From: Symbiodinium natans
Taxonomy: Eukaryota; Sar; Dinophyceae; Suessiales; Symbiodiniaceae
Assembly: GCA_905221605.1 (NCBI GenBank)
Contig: CAJNDS010002135.1
Location: 425,501-489,500 of the forward strand
Direction: 5' to 3'
DNA length: 64,000 nt
A model generated the notes under the pieces. It was given only the letters and a program-made list of their open reading frames with translations, ran no database searches and had not been told where the DNA came from. Within the stretch, counting starts at the first letter, position 1; each line of letters begins with the position of its first letter. The position numbers and the translations under genes are program-made. Positions 13,097 to 26,100 of this stretch are shown here, one piece after another.

Positions 13097-16016
13097 ATGC
13101 TGGAACGACGAGGTCTCACGCCAGCCACAAGCATGCTGTGCTGTGGGCCTCGTGAAGCTACCCCGATGGCTCGCTATGCACAGCTCCTCCGAAAAGCCAC
13201 GATAGCTACAGAGGAGGCCTTGACCGTGTGGTTCCCAATGTACGTTCTCCCGCTGGCCAGCCTGCTGCAACTGAGGGAAATGCGGCCGCATGAGGAGCTG
13301 ATGGCCGCTGGAGAGCTCCTGGAGTTCGACGACAGCCTCGGAAACGCGGTCTTTGTATCGCACCAGTGGCTCGGCGCTGATCATCCAGATCCGGAAATGA
13401 AGCAAATGTCCGTCTTACAGGGTGTCTTCACGCATCTGATGTCCGACCTGCAGACGATTCCCGTGGATTTCATTTCAGAGGCCCTGGTGCCGGGTGCTAA
13501 GGGTTTGCCCACAGCAGAGCTCCGATCGAGACCTCTTTTTGTATGGTATGACTATTTCTCGTGCCCGCAGGCGGAGGACACGAGTATCTCTGTTGAACGC
13601 ATGAGGAGATCGCGTAGCAAGCTTTGCCGCGCTGTGGACAGTATTCCGGCTTATGTGGCCAAGTCTTCGTTCTTTCTTGCTTTGTGCCCCATCGTTGAGA
13701 ACACTAGCCGGTCGAAGCTACTGACTCCGACAACGTGGACAGAACGCGGCTGGTGTTGTGCCGAAAGGACCTTCCGGGAGCTTTCCCTGAACAAGAGCTG
13801 GATCATTGTGCGGAGCCACACGGACGCGCAGCTGGTCGTGAACCCAGTGGAGTCGCTTGGGAAACCAGCGGGCGAAGGAAGCCAGGGTCGCGTTAAGGAA
13901 GCTTAGGCCTAGGCTTAAAGGTGTAAGCTTTGTATTCAAACATCTTTGGCCAGTCTGCGATGTTTGTTCATTTGCACAAAAAAAGTGTTTTGTTCAGAGG
14001 TTCACAGCAGCGTTCAAACATGTGAAGATTTTTAAAGCACACTTGTGCCAGGCCATAGCGAATATGTTTAAATCAGTGATGAGATATGCGCATAAACTGT
14101 CTCTTGGGTGCCATTCATCCCGAATGTGTCTAAATCCAAAACGCAGGTTTAAACTAGACCTTCCGTCCCAAATGTGCATACACTCGCGTTTGAACATGTG
14201 TTTCAGCTATTTGTTGAGCACCACACACGTTCTGAGCATATCTCTAAACCATGTGCTTTAACTGGTCATTGAGTGCCACAAACCCTAATATGGTTAGAAC
14301 GATTTTTAGACATGTAGCTGTTCCCTGAGTGCCACACATTCCGAGTATGTTTAAACCAACGTTTAAACGCATGGTTGAGTTGTTCCTTGAGTGCCACACA
14401 TCCGCGATCTGTTTAAGCATGTGCCTAAACATGCGTGTCAACCTTTCCTAGGTGTTCTTCTGCCAGTATTTAAACATGTGTTTAAGCTTTGCTTGCGTGT
14501 TACGTTCAAGTCCAATAGAGTGTATGGTGCAAGTGCTCCGGATTTTGAAAGAACAAATGTAAACGTGGGTTGCCTCGTGTTTGCTTTAACCCGTTCTTTT
14601 TTTAAACAAGCTTAGGCGGTTTAAGCATGATTGGTCAGAGGGTTGCCTGAGTGCTTTGGATCTAGAACTAAACCCTAAACCCTGAAAACCCTGAAAACCC
14701 TAAACCCTAAACCCTAAACCCGAAACCGTAAACCCTAAACCCTAAACCCGAAACCATTTTAGACACATAGGTTTTGAACAGTTAGGCTCGTGTTTGGTTT
14801 AATGGGTGTGAACAAGTTTGATTGCTATTGCACCTGACCGGTCAGAGGGTTGCCTCGGTGTAAGCATTTAGCATTCGAGAACCCCCGGCCCAAGCTTGAA
14901 GGAAGCTTCACGGTGGCGGGCGATCGCTGCCGGCTGCAACCCCTGCTGGAGGCAGGGCTGATGCGCATCCTCCAGAGCCACTTGAAAGCCCAGGACTTTG
15001 TCGGCTACCGCGTGATGCTCAACCTGCAGGCCGTGTACCTGAGAGGCTACGCTTCGGGCCTCTGCGAGCCCGTCCCCGGCTTTTCAGAGCAGGACGCTCC
15101 TTTGCCCCTCGCCCTTGCCAAGTTCATGTACCAAAATGGCTTTGAGTCATTTCAGGAGGTGGACCGGGCTGGATGGTCGCCCCTCCACTATGCTGCCCTG
15201 CTCGGGGATCCAGCGGTGGTGCAGGGTCTACTGGCCCAAAGGGTAGACCCCAACAAGACGACACAAAAGGGCCAGTGGCGGGTGGGTATGCCGCCCTGGA
15301 CGTCGGCGCTGGCCCTGTGCGTCTATTTCAAGCACAACAGCGCCGCGCGCGCCCTGATCTCCGCCAAGGCCCGGGTGCAAGCTGGGCTTCTCATGCCACC
15401 GCTCATGACCGCGGCCTTGGCGGACAACCCAGAAGGCATCCGCATCCTGTGCGATGCCGGCTGCAAGCTTCATGCCCGGAATCTCGTCGGGGCCGTTGCG
15501 CTCTATGGCGCCGCAAGCCAGGGCTCCATCCTTGCGATGGAGGAGCTCCTGGCCCAGGCGCGTGGTTGTGAAGACCTCCAGCTGGGCCCTGCGCTGTGCT
15601 TCGCAGCCATGTTTCATGGCTGCAGTGCCGAGTTGGTCCACCGGCTGGTGGAGCTAAGGGCGGACGTGAATGAGCGCTTCAATGCCTGGGAGGTTTCAAG
15701 GCGCTTTGGAGTCTTCAACTTCCTGCATCAGCTTCCCCACCGCTTTGGCAGAAACACAAAGCTGGCGAGGTTCAGTTATCACTCACAGGGAGCGACGCCG
15801 CTGCTCTTCGCCCTGCTATCATCCCAGTGGGAAGGTGCCTCGACCTTCATTTCTGCAGGGGCACGCCTGGATCTGCGTAACTCGCGCGGTGTTTCACCAG
15901 CAGACGTGCTCCGAGAGGTGAAGGCACCCGACTTCGTGATGCAGGCCATGGATGGAAATTTGGCCGGCTGTGAAAGAGTGGCGGCGCTTGCATGCAGAAG
16001 CCGCACTGAGATGTAG
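13097..16016 (+). CDS. SH-W domain plus ankyrin-repeat protein (2 exons, 631 aa)
   Basis: Exon 1 is 13097-13877 and exon 2 is 14902-16016 (TAG). The join GAA G|GA AGC keeps the frame. The N-terminal half has FVSHQWLG (about residues 83-90), WYDYFSCPQ (about 150-158), YVAKSSFFLALCP and WTERGWCCAER. This pattern of SH-W, D-x-x-C-x-P-Q and RGWC-x-E recalls HET/TIR-like signalling domains. The C-terminal half carries about five or six ankyrin repeats, beginning GWSPLHYAALLGDPAVVQGL and ending near NSRGVSPADVL, so protein-protein binding is likely. I recall this combination as frequent in Symbiodiniaceae; its function is not known to me. An AG directly before the ATG could be a spliced-leader acceptor, and a second in-frame Met follows 12 codons later, so the start is uncertain. 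No membrane segment or signal peptide is seen. Confidence 0.8.
14040..14460 (+). repeat. Degenerate tandem repeat, period about 55-63 bp
   Basis: The landmark 'gagtgccacaca' or a variant recurs at about 14105, 14216, 14271, 14326 and 14389, each followed by 'catgtttaaac'-like sequence. The copies are diverged but ordered. Confidence 0.6.
14669..14757 (-). repeat. Telomere-type array, CCCTAAA sense, near the intron 3' end
   Basis: CCCTAAA heptamers with CCCTGAAA and CCCGAAA variants, lying 145 bases before the exon 2 acceptor. The same placement is seen in the helicase introns downstream. Confidence 0.8.
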
Positions 16017-17309
16017 TGGGATGTAGTCTTCACGCATCACAGTGCGCAGTGTGACAAAGACTACAGAGACGACAGTTTTTGCCTTGGAGTCGCGAATCTT
16101 TATAAGTGCTCCCTGTCAAATGTCACCCGCGTTTCCGGGCGAGAACAAAGGCAGCTTGGATCCAAGACCCAAGGGTTTGAAAGGGACAGTAGCATACTTC
16201 TACTCTTCTCTACTCTACTCTACTCTACTCTACTCTACTAGCCATGCGATGCTATACTACTCTACCCTGCTCGACTCTCCTCTGCTCTGCTCTGCTCTAC
16301 TGTACTCCATTACATATTCATGTCGGAGATTCACCTAACACCTCGAAGGATATTCATTTACGTCCTGCGGGCCCTGTGGTTCCATGCAAGAACATTCAGC
16401 TTGGAAGAGGTGTTTACCATGGTTCTGCTTGCACGTGAAGCGAATCTGGTCCCTGTGTTTCAAACTTCCCGCGGACCCGTCGCCCTAAACCCTTGCACCG
16501 CGCACTTGCAAGAATGTTAGTTGTCAGTTGTGAGTCGAAGTCCCAACCTCCAATCCCCTGCCGTTGCCCCCGCCAGACCTAAACTTAAACTTTAAACCCT
16601 GAACCCTAAACCCCGACCCTACACCCTAAACTCTGAACCCTAAACCTGGAACCTTAAACCCATGTACCCTAAACCCTGAACCCTCCACACCCTGAGCGGG
16701 GGCCGGCTGGTCTTGCCGGAAAGCCTGCGCCTTCAATGCCCCATGAGTGGATCTTAGCTCACGCAGCCCAATGTGGAGGGGGGTAAGCCTCGCGTGCTGC
16801 AAGGGCTATTCAATCAGCGTGCGAGTCCTGCTGGGACCCTGGAGTTGAACGCACGAGTTTGTGTGTCTAGCCCATAAGGAATTGGATTCTGCCGTGCCTT
16901 GGTGTTGCACCTTGGGCTATCTTGATCTAAGTCCAACACCAGGTCATGTTTTCTTTTGGGGGTTGCGGCGTGTTTTCGTACGGTTGCCTCATTCGGGACC
17001 TGAAGTCATAGACACCCGACCCAGGTGGCCCTAAGAAGATTCATTCCATGCTTCAGTGTTTGATGCTTTAAATTGCCGTTTGTCCCCATGCGGAACACTG
17101 GCGAAGATGGTTTTGTTTATGCAAATGCAACCTCATTGAAAGCATTTGGCACTAAAAGTTTAAGGCTTGCGACGAGAGATCCAAACATGTTGTGGCCTTT
17201 TTTGAGCGCAGCCCTAGCAAGGCAGTCATTGGCAAAATTCAACATGCGCTTCAAGATGACCATCGGCATTGCCTCAACAAGTCTAGACCTACTAGTACCT
17301 CCTAGAATA

Positions 17310-17352
17310 ATCCCTATTAAGGAGCTGTTAGTCTAAGCGGGAACGTCCCAAC
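17310..17352. mobile_element. Partial palindromic MITE (family 1, right arm)
   Basis: 'aatccctattaagga' followed by 'gttagtctaagcgggaacgt' and 'cccaa' matches the right arm of the complete family 1 element at 49679-49778. The left arm is missing or eroded. Confidence 0.55.
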
Positions 17353-17624
17353 CCTGAACCTAAATGTTGCACATATCTTCTTGGGCCCGAAAGCCTCTCC
17401 GCAATGTCGTTTGGCCTAGGGCTAAGCCCAAGAGCGGTTTAGGGTTTAGGGTTTAGGGTTCATCCCCCCGTGTAAGCATCCGTGATTGCTCCTTCGTTTG
17501 CATGGCCTTTTGGCGACCTGGTGCGCCACGTCCTCGGCATGACTTGTGGGGTTTAGGGTTTAGGGTTTCGGGTTGAGGGCTTAGGCATCGAACAGACACA
17601 GATTTGGGCAGCAGGAGAGATTGT

Positions 17625-17738
17625 TCCCTAAACCCTAAACCCTAAACCCTAAACCCTAAACCCTGAACCCCAAACCCTAAACCCTAAACCCTAAACCCTA
17701 AACCCTAAACCCTAAACCCTAAACCCTAAACCCTAAAC
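17625..17738 (-). repeat. Near-perfect CCCTAAA array
   Basis: About 16 tandem CCCTAAA heptamers with one or two variants. Unique sequence on both sides shows it is not a chromosome end. Confidence 0.9.
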
Positions 17739-19235
17739 TTGCTGTCGCCGACCTGGATGTCAAGCTAGCTTGTGGGATTTGGATGTCGATCCGTAAACAA
17801 TGTGCTCCTTACCTCAGGGGTTTGGGAGGAAAGCCATGGTCTTGTTGGGCGAGTAGCACTTGAATTTCGAAGGTTAGAGTGCGTCCATCTTGGGGTGTAG
17901 CTGGCTTTTGATCCCAAACGCGGCTTGTGGATGAGTGCGTGCTTATAGAACAAGAGCTGTCGTCGACACACTGTTGCAACAACATGTGGCTACATCGAAG
18001 AACTAAACACTAGGCGCAAACCTCAAACCCCTAAACCCTAAACCCGAAACCCAAACCCGGCACCCTAACGAGAAACCTCAACCCTGAAACTGGAACCCAG
18101 AAGCCTTGAGCCTGCCCTACTTGCGCCTGTGATCACGTGTTGCTTCAGGCTTAGGGTTGAGAGTAGGCCGTTAAGCGCTTTCAAGCTCCCAAACCCATGG
18201 CAACGCCAGGCCCAGTTTCTGGGTTTACGGAGTTTAGGGTTTAGGGAGGGGTCGAAAAAAGTTAAGGGTTTAGGGTTGAAAAGTTACAAGGGTTTAGGGT
18301 TTCGGGTTTAGGGTTGAGGGTTTAGGCCCCCCAAAAAGGAACCCTGTCCCAAGCTGAGGCCGCAACCAGCGCACGCGGATCCCTGGGTGCGCAGCCGACA
18401 CCCGAAACCCCAAAAGCACCCTTTATACAAAGGTGTTCAGGGTTTAGGGTCTTGGGTCAAGGGTTTCGGGTTTAGCATTTCGGGTTTAGGGTCTAGGGCA
18501 TGTTCCCACAGAGGGGTCCCCCTCATATGTCCCCAAAATAGTAAGACCCTTTCTATGAGAAGGCCCCCCCCCCCTACACAACACAAAGAAGACAAAGCCC
18601 AAAGACAAGCTTAGTTGATAAGTGATCCTAACCCTCATTGTGGGTCTTTTCGGTTTCTTGAAAATTGCCAGCAACCCCAAAAAACAGCTTGGGAGGTTTA
18701 GGGTTTAGGGTTTAGGGTTCAAGAAATCCTAAACCCTAGCCCCCAAACCTGAGGTTCGGAATTTGTGGGTTTCCCCGACCCGACGCAAGACCCCCGAAAC
18801 CTCAATAAGATCTTAAACCCTAAGCCTAAACGCCAAGCCCAAGACAACCCTAAACCTTAAACCCTGAGCCCTTATGGCAAGCCCGGGCTGCCTCATGCTA
18901 CGGTTTAGGGTTTAGGGTTTAGGGTTTACCGAAATGGGTTTCGGTTGCTAGGTCGGAGGCTTAGTCAGCGGAGCAAGGGTTCAGAGTTTAGGGTGTAGCG
19001 CCAACAGCTTGAAATAAGGGCCTTACATGATGTGGGAACACATGGGAACTATCTATGTTGGGTAGGGGGGTGGGGGTAGTATAGGATCTCGTTCGGGTCG
19101 AGGGCTACCTGCCAAGCACCCTAAACCCTAAACCCTAAACCCTAAACCCTAAACCCTGAACCCTGAACCCTGAACCCTAAACCCTAAACCCTAAACCCTA
19201 AACCCTAAACCACTGCTTCTTTTGCTTCAATGCAG

Positions 19236-19343
19236 GAGCTGGACTGCGATGCTGAGAGACACCGGGTGCGGCACCTGGACATTGACAAGCCGCCGGGAGG
19301 GAGATTTTTTTGGCCCCTAGGGGAGCTCCAGAAGAGGATGCGC
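19236..19343 (+). CDS. Candidate upstream exon of the helicase gene
   Basis: A pyrimidine-rich stretch ending 'caatgcag' precedes an open stretch reading ELDCDAERHRVRHLDIDKPP and then GGRFFWPLG. The latter could match the KFW-x-PG region near the DHX35 N-terminus. The 3' boundary is unclear (possibly GC at about 19341), and unlike later exons it is followed by a CCCTAAA array. It may belong to this gene or to another. Confidence 0.35.
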
Positions 19344-19540
19344 AACCCTAAACCCTAAACCCTAAACCCTAAACCCTAAACCCTAAACCCTAAACCCGAA
19401 ACCCTAAACCCTAAACCCTAAACCCTAAACCCTAAACCCTAAACCCTAAACCCTAAACCCTAAACCCTAAACCCCTAAACCCTAAACCCTAAACCCTAAG
19501 CCCTAAACCCTAAACACGAAACACACTAAAACCCCCGAGA
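19344..19540 (-). repeat. Long CCCTAAA array
   Basis: About 25 heptamers in tandem with few variants, one of the longest arrays in the window. Confidence 0.9.
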
Positions 19541-20070
19541 ACCACACTGCATGAAGATCAGGCTTTCACTTTCAGCTGTTTAGGGTTTAGGGGTTTGAAG
19601 CCTTTGAAGCCTCCAACCAAACCCTAAACCCTGTTGGCCCCTTGCACCTTTTAAGCGCTTGGCTTCGGATTCCTTCTTCAACCAGTTGGTTCTTGGTAGG
19701 AAATCTGCGGAGTAGCGTTTGCGAATAGTCCCTCAAAGGGTAGCATAGGGGAGGATACAAGGTACTGTATCTGGTTCCCCAATTGTTTCCCTACGACGCT
19801 ACGAGGAACTCGTACACAAGAACTCGTACGAGAATGTTGAGCCCTAGAGTTTCGGGTTTAGGAATAGCATAGGGGGGCTCCTTCCCGACTTCCCTTTTCA
19901 TCAAAGCCTTGTAACCCGAAACTCCTAGAATATAGAAGAACCCTAAGCCCCTGAACCTAAACCCCAAACCCTTAGCGCCTTTCATTTCCGATTAAAGAAC
20001 CCGAAGTCCCTTAACCTAAGCCCTAAAGCCTAAACGCCTATAAATTCCTATTCAGAACTACTATGCCGAG

Positions 20071-20106
20071 GCCTTGCCGGTCTTCAACTCATCGGCGAGC
20101 TTGCCA
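20071..20106 (+). CDS. Helicase exon 0
   Basis: Reads ALPVFNSSASLP, matching the V-x-N-x-x-A-x-L segment ahead of the helicase core. Acceptor 'ccgag|G', donor 'CCA|gccagg' (GC). The following intron is short (20107-20336) and has small telomere-type patches only. Confidence 0.5.
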
Positions 20107-23100
20107 GCCAGGGCCGCAGGATCACGGGGGGGGGCCCCTCAAGGGGTTCAGTCTTCCCACTCCTAAAGCCTGAGCCCTAAACCCTAAACTCTGGGAAGAC
20201 CAGGTCGGCTGCATTGCAAGCTTTGTTGCCAGATGCAGGGAGTAGGGTTTAGGGTGTATTTACTATTTGTGGAATTCGTTTATATGTTATAAGTAATAGT
20301 TATGATGCAACTTATTATTCAACTAGATTCATCGAGGTCCAGCAGCAGCGGAGACGCTTGCCCATTGCGCGACAGCGATTGGCCATCCTGCACGCAGCCT
20401 GATGCCCAATGCTGTTGGCATGCCGTGCTTGATTCAAAACCCAAATTTTAAATACATAAGCCCAACAACCCAAGCCCTAGGCCGAAATCGCTTGCGGCGT
20501 TTTTTTTGGCGAAGTATAGTTGAGGGTACCCAGAAATCAGAAGAAGCCTCCTCTTCGAGTTGTTGTTTAGGGTTCAGGGTTTAGGGGTTCGGGTTTGAAG
20601 GGGCTTTTTCGGGATCGGGGTATGTCGGGATCAGGAGCTGAGGTCCCTGCTCTTGGGATTCCTTTTCTGAGTTTGCGGTTTAGGATTTTCGGGTTTAGGG
20701 TTGAACCCCAATCAAGCAAGTTCTGAAACCTCAGAAGAGGGTTTGGGGTGGGGTGGGGGTTTAGGAGGCTTCAAAGCAAGAGGGCTTGTACTTTTATCTG
20801 CTTTCGCACTGGACTGTTAATGCTATGGGGCCCATCTAGAATATGGCCCTGAGAATGTCGGGTAAACCCCCCTAAACCCTAAACCCTAAACCCTCAACCC
20901 TCAACCCTCAACCTTAAACCCTAAACCCTAAACCTTAAACCCTCAACCCAGAACCTTAAACCCTTAACAACTCAGAGAGCTGACCGTGTCTTGTGTCTTG
21001 AAGGTGGAGACGCACAGGGCGGTGGTGCTCTGTGGAGCTACAGGCATGGCGTGTGGGGGCCAGTGGTTTTTTCCTTATGACCCGCGGCTCCGGTTTAGGG
21101 TTTAGGGTTCAGGGTTCAGTGTTTAGGGTTTAGGGTTTAGGGTTTAGGGTTCAGGGTTCAGTGTTTAGGGTTTAGGGTTTGCGTTTCGGGCGATACTTAT
21201 GGCATGGCCCGGGTTCCCAAAGAATGGGGCATAGTGATATCTCTAAATTTCTCTAAACCTCTAAACCCTAAACCCTAAACATCCCTAAACCCTGGTTACT
21301 TTGGGAAGGGGGCTTCCGGGCGCGCCTCACCTCCCAAGTTGCGGGCCTGGGACCCAAAACCCTAAACCCTAAACCCCAAACCCTAAACCCTAAACCTTTA
21401 ACCCTAAACCCTAAACCTTTACCCCTAAACCCTAAACCTTGTCCGGCAGGTTGTGGCAAGTCCACACAGTTGCCGCAGTTCCTTGACGAGGCCGGCTGGA
21501 CCGCCAAAGGCCACGCAAAGGGTTGGATTTGGTTTAGGGTTTAGGGTTTAGGGTTTTAGGGTTTAGGGTTTCGGGTGTAGGGTTTAGGGTTTTACGGGTC
21601 AGGGTTTGGGGGTTTAGGGTTTAGGGATTGATGGTGTTTGGGGCTTTATGGTGTTTGGTGGCTTTGGCCCACATGAAGCCTTGTGGGTATAAGCAGAGGG
21701 CCGTGAGCACGCAAGACAAGGTTCTCAGTCAGCAGCCCGACTAGAGCTACCGTTGCAGCACTTCCCCATGAACCTCGAGTCGCTACGCCAGGATGCTGAG
21801 TGTTTAGGGTTTAGGGTTTGGGGTTTGGGGTTTGGGGTTTAGGGTTTAGGGTTTAGGGTTTAGGGTTTGGGGTTTAGGGTTTAGGGTTCAGGGTTTAGGG
21901 TTTAGGGTTTAGGGTTTGGGAACCGCGCTCCTGAGGATGGTGGGGGGGGGGGGGGGGGGGGGGGTGGGGGTTTGAGGAACGTCCTTTGGATCCGAAGTGG
22001 CTGGCCCAAACAAGTGGCTGGTTCTTAGTAGGGAATGAGGGGAATGATTTAGGGGTTTGGGTTGAAAGGTTTAGGATTTAGGGTTTAGGATTTACGGTTA
22101 GGATTTAGGGTCTAGGATTTAGGGTTTAGGGTGAGGTATACAGGGCCCTGCTTCCCTCATTCCCTACCAAGAACCAGGCAGACAAAGCCTGGTACTGTAC
22201 CTTCTGATTGGTCCCATGACAAGAATTAGCCCTAAACCCGGTTCCAGTCAGTGGGAAAAGCCCAAAAGCAGACCTCCAGCACAACTCAGCCGGGCGTTCG
22301 GCCAACACCCGAAACCCCTAAACCCTAAACCCTCTGCCCGGACCTTGACCTCCCCCAAGCCCGAAAACCCTTCAACCGAGCCCCCGAAGTCCCTAAACCC
22401 CAAAAATCCTGGACAGCCACCCCTAAACCCTAAACCCCAAGCACCTTAGACTCCCAGGACCTTTAACGCTCCAACCTCCCCATAGCGTCCCCCACAACCC
22501 CAAGCCCGACCCCAAGCCCGAAAGAAGCCCTGATACTGCCGACTCCTCCCCAAGCCCCAGGCCCAGAAGCCCCAAGCCCCGAGGCCCCGAAGCCCCGAAG
22601 CCCCGAAGCCCTAAACCCTAAACCCTAAACCCTAAACCCTAAACCCTAAACCCTAAACCCTAAACCCTAAACCCTAAACCCTAAAGCCCCCAAACCCCAA
22701 ACCCCTGGAGGCTACGTGGTGGCTGTCACGGTGCCGAGGCGCCTTGCGGCTGTCACGTTGGCCACGCGGGTGGCGCAGGCAGGGAAAAGCCTGGAGAGGC
22801 TACCGGCTACTTCCCCCTACCCTCAATTAGGGTTTCGGGTTTTGGGGTTTAGGGTTTATAGGGTTTAGGGTTTAGGGTTTAGGGTTTAGGGTTACTTTAA
22901 TAAACCCCCCCCAGATTTTGTTTTGGTTTCCGGGAATCGGAGGGTGGAAAAAATGAGGTGGTCAAATTATTGAATTCCTGCGGTCTGGGGGTCTGGGTCT
23001 GGGGTCTGGGGGTCTGGGGGTCTGGGGTCTGGGGGGGGGGAGAGCTAGAAGGGTCTTCAAGGGTTCTCTTAAGCCTGAGACCAGGACCCGAAGGCTGAAG

Positions 23101-26100
23101 TCTCAAGCTTAAAGGATTCTTATCTTAACCTTAGAGGCAGCCTTTTCTTAAACTTGAGGCTTCCTTGGTTTCCCGCCTCCCCCGTCTCGGAAAATAATAT
23201 TGCCCGGAGGCTGAAGTCTTAAGACTCAAGGGATTCTTCTCTTAAGCCTCAGGCCGTCTGAAGCTTCTGGCTTCTGCTGCAGGGCTTGAGAGCAGGGGCT
23301 TCTGTAGCAAGGCTGTCTGTCTCAGCTTCTGGAGCTGCAAAAAATCTTAAAAGACACCTGCCTCTCTGAAGACCCAGGCCGGAAGGAGCTGTCTGTCTCA
23401 GCTCTTGGAGTTGCAGCAATCTCAAAGGAGATCTGCTTCTCCAAAGACTGAAGCTCTGGCTTCTGGAGCTCTTTCAAGCCAGCTCAGCTGAAAAGTCTTC
23501 TCTGCAATGGAACTCTTGAGCAATCTTCAGCAACATTGTCGATTCCTGGCCAGCTCAATTTTGCAATTGTCACCCCATTATTATTTTCATCGAACCCCCC
23601 TACATGGGTTTGTTTACACACATCAGCCCAAAAACCCAGGCTTAAGGGATTCAGGCAGGGATCGGGGTTCGGGGTCTAGTAATCTTCTAGGACAATTTCA
23701 GCTTGCTTCCCCCCCCATATGTATGCCCTATGTGACTCTTCGTAACCTCACACACCCCTTGTCGAAGCCCCCTCGCGTGAGGGTGCATCCCCTGAAGCTG
23801 CCCTGAGCGATGCCCGCAACCCCGTCCTAAACCCTAAACCCTAAACCCTAAACCCCAAACCCTAAACCCTAAACCCTAAACCGTCACTCTGAGAGAGGAG
23901 ATGGGTGCAGAGCTTGGCAGAGAAGTCGGGTACCGAATCCGCCGCGTGGCCGCAGCACGAGGGTTCACTGGCAGGTTGGGTGAACCCTGAACCCGGAACC
24001 CTAAGCCCCAAACACTAAAGAAGCCCAGGCCCTCAGGCCTTTTGAGCCGCCGTGCCTTCTCATGGAATCCTCAGCCCTACGACCTATCTTGTGTGAGCAT
24101 TTGCGCCCAAAGCCCCACGCCTTTCTGCCCGTCGGAGCCCCGCACCCTGTTTTTCGGCTGGAGGTTTAGGGTTCAGGGCTCAGGGTTGAGGGATTAGGGT
24201 TTACAGTTTAGGGCATTCTTCGGCTTTGGGGTTTCTGGTGTAGGACTTAGAGGTTTCAGAGGTTTGAGGGTTTGGAGTTGAGGGTTCCCTCAACCCTCAA
24301 CCCTCAACCCTAAACCCTAGACCCTAGACCCGAGCCCCTAAACCCTAAACCCCAAGCCCTAAATCCTAAACCCCAAACCTCAAACCCCAAACCAAACCCC
24401 ATGCCCTGCCTGGCCTACCTAGGCTTTGACGCCTGCGTCAGCCCGGGGAGCACCCGAATAGAATTCATGCCGCCTGGGCTGTGAATCCGTTTGGTTTTGT
24501 GTGTGTGTGTGTGTGCGCTTTATGTTAGGGTCGCAGGTCTTTGGGTTCCGGGTTTCGGGTTTTGGGTTTAGGGAGGGAGGGCTTAGGGTAGAGACCTTCG
24601 GGAGGTATGTGCCCCTTGCATCGTTCTTCTACAGCCTTGATACAGTACTCCCACATACCCACTTATATAGAAACCCTTCATGCTTCCCTTCCCTAAAAGC
24701 TCCCGTATACTTCCAGACCCTGTAAACCCAATCCCCCGTCTCCTGAACCCTATATCTTAAACCCTAAATCCCAAACCCTAAACCCTAAACCCTAAACCCT
24801 AGACCCTAAACCCTAAACCCTAAACCCTAAACCCCAAACCCTAAACCCTAAACCCTAAACGTCGGGCCAAGGACAGAGGGCATCCTCTTGCGTGAGATGC
24901 TCTCCGACCCTTTGCTGACGCGATTTAGCGCCCTGGTTCAAAGATCAGGCATGGTTTAGGGTTTAGGGTTTAGGGTTTAGGGGTTTTGGGGTTTTGGGGT
25001 TTTGGGGTTTTGGGGTTTGAGGGTTTGAGGGTTTGAGGGTTTGAGGGTTTGCGGGTTTGAGGGTTTGAGGGTTTGAGGGTTTGAGGGTTTGCGGGTTTGA
25101 GGGTTTGAGGGTTTGAGGGTTTGAGGGTTTTAGGGTTTTAGGGCTTTAGGGATTAAACCCAAAAAGCCCCCAAACCCTAGTTGGGTAGAACTGTTTAGGA
25201 TTCAACAAAAAGTGTCAAACCCAGAGCCCCGAACTCCAAACCCTCTGCAGTGAACTTTGCAGGCCCCTAAGCTCTAAACCCTAAACCCGAAACCTTAAAC
25301 CCCAAACCCTAATCCTAAACCCCAAACCCTAAACCCCAAACCCTAAACCCTAAACCCTAGACCCTAAGCCCTAAAGTCCCAGGCGTTGTTGTCATCGATG
25401 AGGCGCACGAGCGGAGCTCCAATACGGACTTGCTGCTCGGGCTGCCGCCTGTCAGCACTCGGGCTTGGGGTTTAGGGTTTAGGGTTTAGGGTTTAGGATT
25501 TAGGGTTTAGGGTGTAGGGTTTAGGGTTTAGGGCTTAGGGCTACGCCTTTCAGTCGGCTGAAGTGTCTTTGGGGCTCAAGCTCAGACCGACATCCTAAAC
25601 TTCAAACACCTAACCCTCAACCCTACACCCTACACCCTACACCCTACACCCTACACCCTAAACCCTAAACCCTAAACCCTAAACCCGAAACCCGAAACCC
25701 TAAACCCTAAACCCGAAACCCTAAACCCTATTGTAGGGTACCACCCAAAAAGGGACCACACAGGGAACTTGCCTCTTCTCCCTGCTTAGGCTGAAGAAGA
25801 TCTGCCGTAAGCGGCCGCGACTGAGGCGCCTGTGGAGGGTTTTGGGCATTTAGGGTTTAGGGTTTAGGGTTTAGGGCTTAGGGCTTAAGGCTTAAGTTTA
25901 GGGGGTTGTGAGGCGTTTAGGGCTCTGGGGGTATGCTGTTTAGGGGTTTCAAGGTGTTTAGTGTTTCGGGGTTTTAGGGGTTTTGAGGTGTCCAGTGCTG
26001 TCAGGGGGTGTAGGGGTCCAGGCGCTTGGATCTTCTGTGTGGGCGCGGGCACGCCTCCTGCTGGACCCCCAACTCCCCAAAGTCCACAGCCGTGAGGCTT

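Larger units (their letters stand above)
13878..14901 (+). other. GA-AG intron of the SH-W/ankyrin gene
   Basis: The 9-bp direct repeat GAAGGAAGC lies across both splice junctions (13874-13882 and 14898-14906). The in-frame cut gives a GA donor and an AG acceptor. Inside are a degenerate 55-63-bp tandem repeat (about 14040-14460) and a CCCTAAA array (about 14669-14757) near the 3' end. Confidence 0.7.
16017..19235. other. Intergenic region with telomere-type arrays of both orientations
   Basis: Contents: a (CTACT)n microsatellite at about 16198-16240; degenerate CCCTAAA at 16578-16690; an open frame of 87 codons at 17073 without a recognised domain; TTTAGGG at 17431-17461 and 17547-17585; a near-perfect CCCTAAA array at 17625-17738; and short arrays at 18015-18090, 18228-18330, 18435-18500, 18693-18722, 18901-18932 and 19119-19212. 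No exon could be assigned with confidence. Confidence 0.55.

Noticed and set aside
17625-17738. A true chromosome end
   Set aside because: Arrays occur in both orientations, are short and interrupted, and have unique sequence and exons on both sides throughout 11-64 kb.
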